Source: Acinetobacter puyangensis
GTDB lineage: Bacteria > Pseudomonadota > Gammaproteobacteria > Pseudomonadales > Moraxellaceae
DNA: 64,000 nt
NCBI RefSeq assembly: GCF_900096995.1
Contig: NZ_OANT01000001.1
Location: forward strand, 186,001 to 250,000
Reading direction: 5' to 3'
This document shows, piece by piece, positions 58,502 to 64,000 of this stretch (its first letter is position 1; each line of letters begins with the position of its first letter). The position numbers were made by a program, and so were the translations under genes. Under the pieces are notes generated by a model. That model saw only the letters and a list, made by a program, of their open reading frames with translations. It made no database searches and was not told the origin of the DNA.

Positions 58502-59299
58502 TTATTCCGGTAGATTCAGCCAGAGTGGTCCTAGAGGACGCTTGGGCAGTTGGAATTTCGGCGGATAGTCGGCATGGATGAAATATAGTCCATGGGGAGG
58601 GGCGGTTACGCCTGCTGCACGTCTATCCTGTGCTGCAAACATTTCATCAATGTGATCAATGTCATATTGTTCCTGTCCAATTTCTAATAGACATCCCATG
58701 ATATTACGCACCATATGATGTAGAAATCCATCCGCCTGAATATCTAGTACCAGAAAGGCACCATGTTGGAATAAACGGCAATGTTTGACATGACGAACAG
58801 GCTGATTGGATTGACAGGCAGCGGCGCGGAAGGTTTCAAAATTATGCGTGCCTTCGAATTTTTTGGCTGCCTCAATCATTTTGGCTATATTCAGCGGATA
58901 ATAGGCATGGGTTACCTGTCCCCATAATAAGGCCGGACGATGTGGCGCATGGTAAACCACATAGCGATAGCGTCGGGCACAGGCTTTAAAACGCGCATGA
59001 AAGTCCAAGTCCATTGGTTGAATCCACTGGATTGCAATATCTTTGGGCAATTGTGAGTTGGCACCCATCAGCCAGCCGCGTTCTGGTCGAATCGCCTCGG
59101 TATCAAAATGCGCAACCATATTGGTGGCATGTACACCTGCATCGGTACGTCCTGCACCGTGTATCGTAATCGGTTCATCTGCAATTTTACTGAGGACTTG
59201 TTCAATGGTGTGTTGAATACTGCGTACACCGCTTTGCTGTGTTTGCCAGCCTTTAAAACGGGTACCACAAAATTCAATGCCGATTGCATAACGCTGCAT
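58502..59299 (-). CDS. truA: tRNA pseudouridine synthase A
   Basis: 265 residues. Catalytic Asp53 is in G-A-G-R-T-D-A-G-V-H-A; the N-terminal G-I-E-F-C-G-T-R-F-K-G-W-Q and C-terminal F-L-H-H-M-V-R-N-I-M-G are standard. It converts U38-40 of the tRNA anticodon arm to pseudouridine. Nine bp separate it from the asparaginase stop, so the two share a transcript. Confidence 0.96.
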   Translation of the reverse strand: MQRYAIGIEFCGTRFKGWQTQQSGVRSIQHTIEQVLSKIADEPITIHGAGRTDAGVHATNMVAHFDTEAIRPERGWLMGANSQLPKDIAIQWIQPMDLDFHARFKACARRYRYVVYHAPHRPALLWGQVTHAYYPLNIAKMIEAAKKFEGTHNFETFRAAACQSNQPVRHVKHCRLFQHGAFLVLDIQADGFLHHMVRNIMGCLLEIGQEQYDIDHIDEMFAAQDRRAAGVTAPPHGLYFIHADYPPKFQLPKRPLGPLWLNLPE

Positions 59300-59308
59300 G
59301 ATGAATCC

Positions 59309-60277
59309 TTAAATTAACCAGTATTTTTGCCAGTTTTGCTGTTGATGATGTTGTAGATAAAGTATTACTGCACGGGCATAAAGATCTGCCTGACTATGAT
59401 GCGGATCAAAGACCAGATCGAGATCAGCCAGCCATGAGCCAGCAGCATATTGATGGGAAAGCTCGCCATATAAAACTTGACTGCTGATGATGATCCAGCA
59501 TCCCGATTGTATAAGTGCATTGAGTACATCTTTTAATTCTGTTGTATACGCTAAATTACCGCAGCCGAATGTCTGCAAAATCAAAATATTAGGAGGATTT
59601 TGTCTAAGCGCGTCAAGATTAAATGTGATATTTTTTGCACTCTCGGGTGATAGGTAATAATTTAAAATTCTAAGTTTTTGGGCAAGCTCGAGATGGGCTG
59701 TTTCTAAATGTTTAAGCGCATTTAAACTATGGCTGGATTGATACGTTGTTGTTTCTAAGCCAGTAAATGCCTTTAATTCCTGCGTATGAACTTTATAACA
59801 GCTATTGGCATGGTAAAGTGTATGCTGAAAGCCAAGATAAACCCCTGCTTTTAGGCTTGAAATTGAGTTTAAGGCAAAATTTAGATTGTCCCACGCATCA
59901 GAATTAGAATAGAGGTTTTCACCTGTTTGCTTGAATAATGGATATTGACTGCCTGTAATAATCAGATGAATTGTATCGGCGAAAATATGATGTAAAAAAG
60001 CTGCTGCATAATGAAGTGTATCGGTCCCATGAATCAATACAAAATTTTGATATTGCTTACTTAATGTTTGAATAAAAAAACTTAATTCTAGCCAGTCACG
60101 GGCGTTTAATTCACTGCTGTCTTTGATGGTTGGTGCTGCAAAAAAATCCAATTGCTGCATTCTGGATAAATATAAGTGTTGTAGTTTTTCCAGAAAAATT
60201 GGCGCTGACATGGGTGTTAAAGGCGAGCCAACACAACCGAATGTCCCTCCCATATAAATAACGGCAATTTTATTCAT
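59309..60277 (-). CDS. type I (cytoplasmic-like) asparaginase
   Basis: 322 residues. The nucleophile Thr12 lies in M-G-G-T-F-G, and the second catalytic pair Thr85-Asp86 in H-G-T-D-T-L-H-Y. No signal peptide, hence cytoplasmic. It hydrolyses asparagine (possibly glutamine) to aspartate and ammonia. It sits between fimV and truA, which are adjacent in pseudomonads. Confidence 0.82.
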   Translation of the reverse strand: MNKIAVIYMGGTFGCVGSPLTPMSAPIFLEKLQHLYLSRMQQLDFFAAPTIKDSSELNARDWLELSFFIQTLSKQYQNFVLIHGTDTLHYAAAFLHHIFADTIHLIITGSQYPLFKQTGENLYSNSDAWDNLNFALNSISSLKAGVYLGFQHTLYHANSCYKVHTQELKAFTGLETTTYQSSHSLNALKHLETAHLELAQKLRILNYYLSPESAKNITFNLDALRQNPPNILILQTFGCGNLAYTTELKDVLNALIQSGCWIIISSQVLYGELSHQYAAGSWLADLDLVFDPHHSQADLYARAVILYLQHHQQQNWQKYWLI

Positions 60278-60310
60278 AAAAAATAAGCAGTTTTAAAAAC
60301 TGCTTATTTT
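60278..60310 (-). terminator. terminator of the asd-fimV transcript
   Basis: AAATAAGCAGTTTT (60281-60294) and its complement ending at 60309 form a long perfect stem; on the minus strand the stem is followed by TTTTTTATG. It lies between the fimV C-terminal ORF and the asparaginase start codon. Confidence 0.8.
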
Positions 60311-60327
60311 AACAAGATTTGCTTGAA

Positions 60328-61554
60328 TTAGGCGATCTTTTGTAAGAGTTGTTCGATTTTTACATTTTGTTGATCAGATAAATTGGTGGATTGTTCGCCT
60401 AGAATCAGTTTGGCAGCATGATATTCACCTAAACGAATATACTGTTCTGCAAGATCAATATCCAGATCAACCGGATTAACCTCAGTCAGATCCGGAAAGG
60501 CTTGAATAATAGGATCTTCCGGATCGGCATAAACAACACGATGTTGTTCAGGTTCGAGTGAGATCTCAATCTGAACAGGAGGTACAGTATTCGTTGCAAT
60601 GTCTTCTAGAAGGATTTTTTCACTGGCTGTATCTATATGTTGTAGCGGTGTATCCAGCTTAAATTCAAATTCTGGAAGGGGGTTATGCACAGCTTGAGCT
60701 GGTGATTGTTCCTCAAGTGTAAACGTCAATGACTCTTGATTTAATGTATCTTGATGAGCTTTGGGCGGGGTAGGTTGTTCAAGTTGAAACTCAGATGCCG
60801 ATTCACTTGGCTTTTCTGTTGGGACAGTGATGGTGTGATGAAAATCAAGACCTTGTTCTACAGATGATTCTTTTGCTGTTGTTGCCTTATTGGGTGCTGG
60901 TGAGGTAATTGAAAGGCTATCAAATTCTATGGTGTTATTTTGGGGTGTATGCGACGTTTTTTCTTGTAATGGTTCCTCGGTAGTGGGCGCTGGTGCCGTT
61001 GCGAGAATTGTGGTTGTTTTTGGATTTACAAATTCAAGCGGTTCTAAGGATTGAGATTTTGAAAGTGGTGTACTGTGATGTATTGACGTTTTTTGATCTT
61101 GTTGAAAGACTTCGTGTTCACTAAAGAGCTGTTGATAGATTTCATTTAAATTCAGTTTTTGTACGGTATCAAATAACTGTTTGATTGCAAAATTATCATC
61201 TTGTAATTGGTAAAGTTTAAGCAATTTAAAATAGAGCTCAGGTATATTGGAGTCTTGATTTAGAGATAAATTGATTAAGCCTTCTGCTTTGGCATATTGT
61301 CGATCAGCAATCAGCAGATCCAATTTTGCCAATAAATTGTCAAGATCTAGGTGTGCTTTGGCTGGTACTTCAGAATGGGTTGATGTATTGGTAGCTTTGG
61401 TTGATACGGTAGTCTTGCTTGGGGTTTTGGTTACTTTTCTATTGCTACTGCTCGTCGTTTTTTTTGCTGGGGTCTTATCTTGCCCCTGTTTGGCGCGAAT
61501 AACCAGTAATACTGCAATCGCAATAACCAAGATGACAATAATTGAAATAGACAT
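60328..61554 (-). CDS. fimV: FimV C-terminal half as a separate ORF
   Basis: 408 residues. The product opens with a membrane helix (about residues 2-20, I/V-rich), then a Lys/Thr/Ser-rich linker, then helical repeats of TPR type (L-L-A-K-L-D-L-L-I-A-D, A-E-G-L-I-N-L-S-L), a long acidic low-complexity region, and a C-terminal domain with V-D-L-D-I-D-L-A-E-Q-Y-I-R-L-G-E-Y-H-A-A-K-L-I-L-G, the FimV cytoplasmic C-terminal signature. The start follows the upstream stop by two bases, with AGGAG 12 bases before it. FimV tethers polar and type IV pilus proteins to the cell wall. Confidence 0.7.
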   Translation of the reverse strand: MSISIIVILVIAIAVLLVIRAKQGQDKTPAKKTTSSSNRKVTKTPSKTTVSTKATNTSTHSEVPAKAHLDLDNLLAKLDLLIADRQYAKAEGLINLSLNQDSNIPELYFKLLKLYQLQDDNFAIKQLFDTVQKLNLNEIYQQLFSEHEVFQQDQKTSIHHSTPLSKSQSLEPLEFVNPKTTTILATAPAPTTEEPLQEKTSHTPQNNTIEFDSLSITSPAPNKATTAKESSVEQGLDFHHTITVPTEKPSESASEFQLEQPTPPKAHQDTLNQESLTFTLEEQSPAQAVHNPLPEFEFKLDTPLQHIDTASEKILLEDIATNTVPPVQIEISLEPEQHRVVYADPEDPIIQAFPDLTEVNPVDLDIDLAEQYIRLGEYHAAKLILGEQSTNLSDQQNVKIEQLLQKIA

Positions 61555-61556
61555 AG

Positions 61557-63185
61557 CTAGACAAGCTCCTGAAGCAATGTGGTGATTGCAAAGTCCGAAT
61601 TTAATCCTACAAAAGCAATAAGTGTTCCGTTAATGAAGGCAGGTATCATACTTTGTGAGTTTGAGGTGGTATTGGGTGTGGGTTGCGCTTTTTTCTGCCC
61701 AGCCTCTCGTGATTTTAACTGTTGTTGCAATTCGGCAAGTCTGGCATTGAGTAAAGCGATCCGACGTTCTTTGCTTTTAAGCTGTTGATCAATCTGATGT
61801 ACACTATTTTGTAAGCCAAGAGCAGCCTTGCGTTGTTGTTGAACCTGTACAGTGAGTTCATGACGGTGTTTATTTGCCGTATTATTTTTTTCACTGCCCT
61901 GTATTTTACCTTTGTCATTGGCAACGATACTCATATGGGCATCGGTTTGTTTCTGGGCAATCGATGCTTGCGATTGGTTATTTGCCATGCTTGCCACTTG
62001 TTTAGATTTTTCAGGGTGTTTCTTGGTTTGTACTGTCGTGACCGGATAATTCCCTGGAAGATTGAGTACCACGCCTTGTCTTAAGCGATTGGCATTACCA
62101 TTAATAAAAGCATGCTGATTTTGTGCCTGAATTTGTTGCATCACCTGTTGTACAGGTACATTTTGTTGTTGTGCAATATTGATTGCAATACCCCACAAGG
62201 ATTCATTGGCTTTGACCAAATGACCGGATTGATCACGATGTTTTGATGTGGTGTGATTGGGATTTGAACGTGCCTGATTGTTTTTAACAGGCGTAGCTGT
62301 GTTTTTCTGTTTTGCCAGCATCGTTTTAGAAGACGGTGTTGCTGTGCTTTGGGCCGTTTTATTTTTGTCATGAGCAGCATGACCTGTCACATCAATGCTC
62401 AAGTTTGATGAATTTGATAGATCGGTTCGCGTTTTTTGCGGTGTCATCTTCTGAGTTGCCGTTGGGGAAGACGCAGTTTGAACATCTCTATCGCTTACAG
62501 GTTGTTGTACAGCCTGTGATGTCGCCGAAATTTCTTTTTTATTGGTAGGTACAGCGTATGTTGAGGGTGCAGTGATAACCATCGCTGAAGTAGGTGCAGT
62601 ATTGCTGCCACTATTATTTTTTAATGGGGGTGGTGCTGCACGCTGGACCACTAATGCCTGATCTGTATTATGTTGACTGGCAGGAATACTTGATACTGTA
62701 CCTGCCGTTGGTAGATTTAACGCAATGGCCTTTTCATCGTGAATGATTTGAGGCTGAAGTGACGTTGCATTTAATGTGGTCTGTAGTCGGTCAATGCGGC
62801 TGGGTAACTTTGCACGAATTTGTTGAAATCGAGTTTGACCACCATCAGTAATTTTGAGCGCAAAATCAATATTATTTTCTTTTATCGGGCGGGAGGAGGT
62901 AATGACAATCACGCCATCGCCTTTTGAGTTTTGGCGGATATAAAAATTTAGATGAGAGAATTGATTCTGGTCCATCACTTCGGGATGACCCAATTCAAAA
63001 GGTTGTGCAATAGCAACTTTTATAGGTGTATTACTTTCAGCATTATAAAATGGTATCTCGGCGTACAGTGGTTCGCCTCGTGATGAATCAATCGTAACTG
63101 GTTTGATGGTCAATGCGTGGGCAAAAAATGGGATGAGCAGATTTACACCAATCAAAAATACCCCGAATTTAAAATGTGATCCCAT
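61557..63185 (-). CDS. fimV: FimV N-terminal (periplasmic) half
   Basis: 542 residues. A signal peptide (about 1-24), then the FimV N-terminal domain opening L-T-I-K-P-V-T-I-D-S-S-R-G-E-P-L-Y-A-E-I, a Ser/Thr/Gln-rich linker, a LysM peptidoglycan-binding domain (about 320-375, with N-E-S-L-W-G-I-A), and a coiled coil (about 455-510). It ends after a hydrophobic G-T-L-I-A-F-V-G-L stretch where the membrane helix would be expected. The stop lies two bases before the next ORF, so FimV is either genuinely split or frameshifted here. Confidence 0.75.
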   Translation of the reverse strand: MGSHFKFGVFLIGVNLLIPFFAHALTIKPVTIDSSRGEPLYAEIPFYNAESNTPIKVAIAQPFELGHPEVMDQNQFSHLNFYIRQNSKGDGVIVITSSRPIKENNIDFALKITDGGQTRFQQIRAKLPSRIDRLQTTLNATSLQPQIIHDEKAIALNLPTAGTVSSIPASQHNTDQALVVQRAAPPPLKNNSGSNTAPTSAMVITAPSTYAVPTNKKEISATSQAVQQPVSDRDVQTASSPTATQKMTPQKTRTDLSNSSNLSIDVTGHAAHDKNKTAQSTATPSSKTMLAKQKNTATPVKNNQARSNPNHTTSKHRDQSGHLVKANESLWGIAINIAQQQNVPVQQVMQQIQAQNQHAFINGNANRLRQGVVLNLPGNYPVTTVQTKKHPEKSKQVASMANNQSQASIAQKQTDAHMSIVANDKGKIQGSEKNNTANKHRHELTVQVQQQRKAALGLQNSVHQIDQQLKSKERRIALLNARLAELQQQLKSREAGQKKAQPTPNTTSNSQSMIPAFINGTLIAFVGLNSDFAITTLLQELV

Positions 63186-63234
63186 AATACATCCGTTTAT
63201 AAATTTTATATTGTTGCAATGGATAAGTTATAGA

Positions 63235-63262
63235 GGGTTACTCGCCCGAGGGCAAGTAACCC
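63235..63262 (-). terminator. hairpin between asd and fimV
   Basis: GGGTTACTCGCC (63235-63246) pairs with GGCAAGTAACCC (63251-63262) around CGAG, one mismatch. On the minus strand only scattered T follow, so it may be a partial terminator or attenuator between asd and fimV. Confidence 0.6.
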
Positions 63263-63270
63263 GAATAAAA

Positions 63271-64000
63271 TTAATTTTGTTTGTATTCGATCAGGATACG
63301 TAACATACGGCGTAATGGTTCGGCAGCACCCCAGAGCAATTGGTCACCAACGGTAAATGCACCAAGATATTCTTTACCCATATTCAACTTACGCAAACGA
63401 CCAACTGGCACAGATAAAGTTCCTGTCACGGCAACAGGAGTTAAATCGGTCATTGATGCTTCACGTGTATTTGGAATCACTTTGGCCCATGGGTTGGACT
63501 GTGCGATCATATCTTCGATTTCATCAAGTGGCACATCATGGCGTAGTTTGATGGTTAATGCCTGAGAGTGGCAACGCATAGCACCAATACGGACACAATG
63601 ACCATCAATCGGTACAATTTGTGTATTACCCAGAATTTTGTTGGTTTCTGCCTGTGCTTTCCACTCTTCTTTAGACTGACCGCTTTCCAGCTGTTTATCA
63701 ATATAAGGAATTAATGAGCCTGCCAGAGGCACACCAAAGTTTGCTTTTGGGAAACCTTCGCCACGTTGTAAGTCTGCAATTTGGCGGTCAATGTCCAGAA
63801 TTGCAGATTTTGGATCATCCAGTAAAGTTTTGCTATTGTTATATAAATAGCCCATACCAGTAATCAATTCACGCATATTCTGTGCGCCTGCACCCGATGC
63901 CGCCTGATAAGTCATTGCGGTCATCCATTCCACCAGATTTTGCTGGAATAGTGAACCTAGGCCCATCAACATCAGCGATACAGTGCAGTTACCACCAATA
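63271..64000 (-). CDS. asd: aspartate-semialdehyde dehydrogenase, C-terminal part
   Basis: The gene runs off the right edge; about 243 C-terminal residues are visible. At the edge the frame reads [10 protein letters not shown], which contains the catalytic Cys of Asd. [16 protein letters not shown] and [12 protein letters not shown] are family signatures of the gram-negative type. It makes aspartate semialdehyde for lysine, threonine and methionine synthesis. Confidence 0.93.
   Translation of the reverse strand, partial: IGGNCTVSLMLMGLGSLFQQNLVEWMTAMTYQAASGAGAQNMRELITGMGYLYNNSKTLLDDPKSAILDIDRQIADLQRGEGFPKANFGVPLAGSLIPYIDKQLESGQSKEEWKAQAETNKILGNTQIVPIDGHCVRIGAMRCHSQALTIKLRHDVPLDEIEDMIAQSNPWAKVIPNTREASMTDLTPVAVTGTLSVPVGRLRKLNMGKEYLGAFTVGDQLLWGAAEPLRRMLRILIEYKQN

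Noticed and set aside
61271..61585. Plus-strand frame opposite the fimV C-terminal ORF
   Set aside because: Its hydrophobic translation mirrors the Thr/Lys-rich linker and membrane helix on the other strand; it has no start signal and no family resemblance.
1..64000. CRISPR arrays, tRNA or rRNA genes, complete insertion sequences, phage genes
   Set aside because: None were seen: no evenly spaced direct repeats, no transposase or integrase product among the recognisable genes, and no structural-RNA sequences noticed by eye. A tRNA scan would be the decisive check.

Overview
The window looks like a chromosomal segment of an Acinetobacter-type gammaproteobacterium (Moraxellaceae). Support: low-to-moderate G+C, an AlmA-type long-chain alkane monooxygenase, a leu/asd/fimV/truA neighbourhood of the pseudomonad-moraxella kind, and canonical S10, spc and alpha ribosomal operons. 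No rRNA, tRNA, CRISPR array, intact insertion sequence or prophage was seen.

Layout. (1) Positions 1-14,838 are an accessory catabolic region. After the tail of a MAPEG-family membrane protein come an MhpT-like transporter, a LysR regulator, an OprD-type porin, an MhpC-like ring-cleavage hydrolase, a second LysR regulator and, divergent from it, a nine-gene operon: hcaE-hcaF-hcaC-hcaB-mhpB-hcaD-mhpD-mhpF-mhpE. Together they encode uptake and complete degradation of 3-phenylpropionate/cinnamate: ring dihydroxylation, rearomatisation, meta-cleavage, hydrolysis, hydration, aldol cleavage and acetyl-CoA formation. E. coli splits this between its hca and mhp loci; here the two are interleaved in one operon, and no mhpA-type hydroxylase is seen. 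(2) 14,985-20,054 holds D-serine dehydratase, a YjgR/HerA-like ATPase, a cystathionine beta-lyase-like enzyme and a class I glutamine amidotransferase. (3) 20,318-33,894 is the S10-spc-alpha cluster, rpsJ to rplQ, including secY, rpoA and the two short genes rpmD and rpmJ. (4) 34,038-46,048 is a mixed region: almA, sodC, a PerM/AI-2E permease, an orphan ParA ATPase, a membrane-anchored Holliday-resolvase-like protein, two exported proteins (one a chagasin-family inhibitor), a methyltransferase, a catalase, and a TetR regulator facing an AidB-like acyl-CoA dehydrogenase with a thioesterase. (5) 46,112-51,065 holds ptsP and rppH, a HAD phosphatase and a MetE-C-terminal-like methyltransferase. 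(6) 51,277-64,000 holds a LysR gene divergent from leuC-leuD-lipoprotein-leuB, a frameshifted lipoprotein gene, infA, an AraC regulator, truA, a type I asparaginase, a FimV encoded as two consecutive ORFs, and the C-terminal part of asd, which runs off the right edge.

Non-coding items of note are a nested-palindrome repeat with 18-bp terminal inverted repeats and a TA flank (38,343-38,614), a second locus that appears to keep only its two ends (49,869-49,902), a multi-stem structure ending in a T-run after almA (35,591-35,657), and structured gaps inside the ribosomal cluster, one with two mutually exclusive inner helices (25,383-25,437). All identifications rest on reading the sequence and remembered family features; no database search was run.
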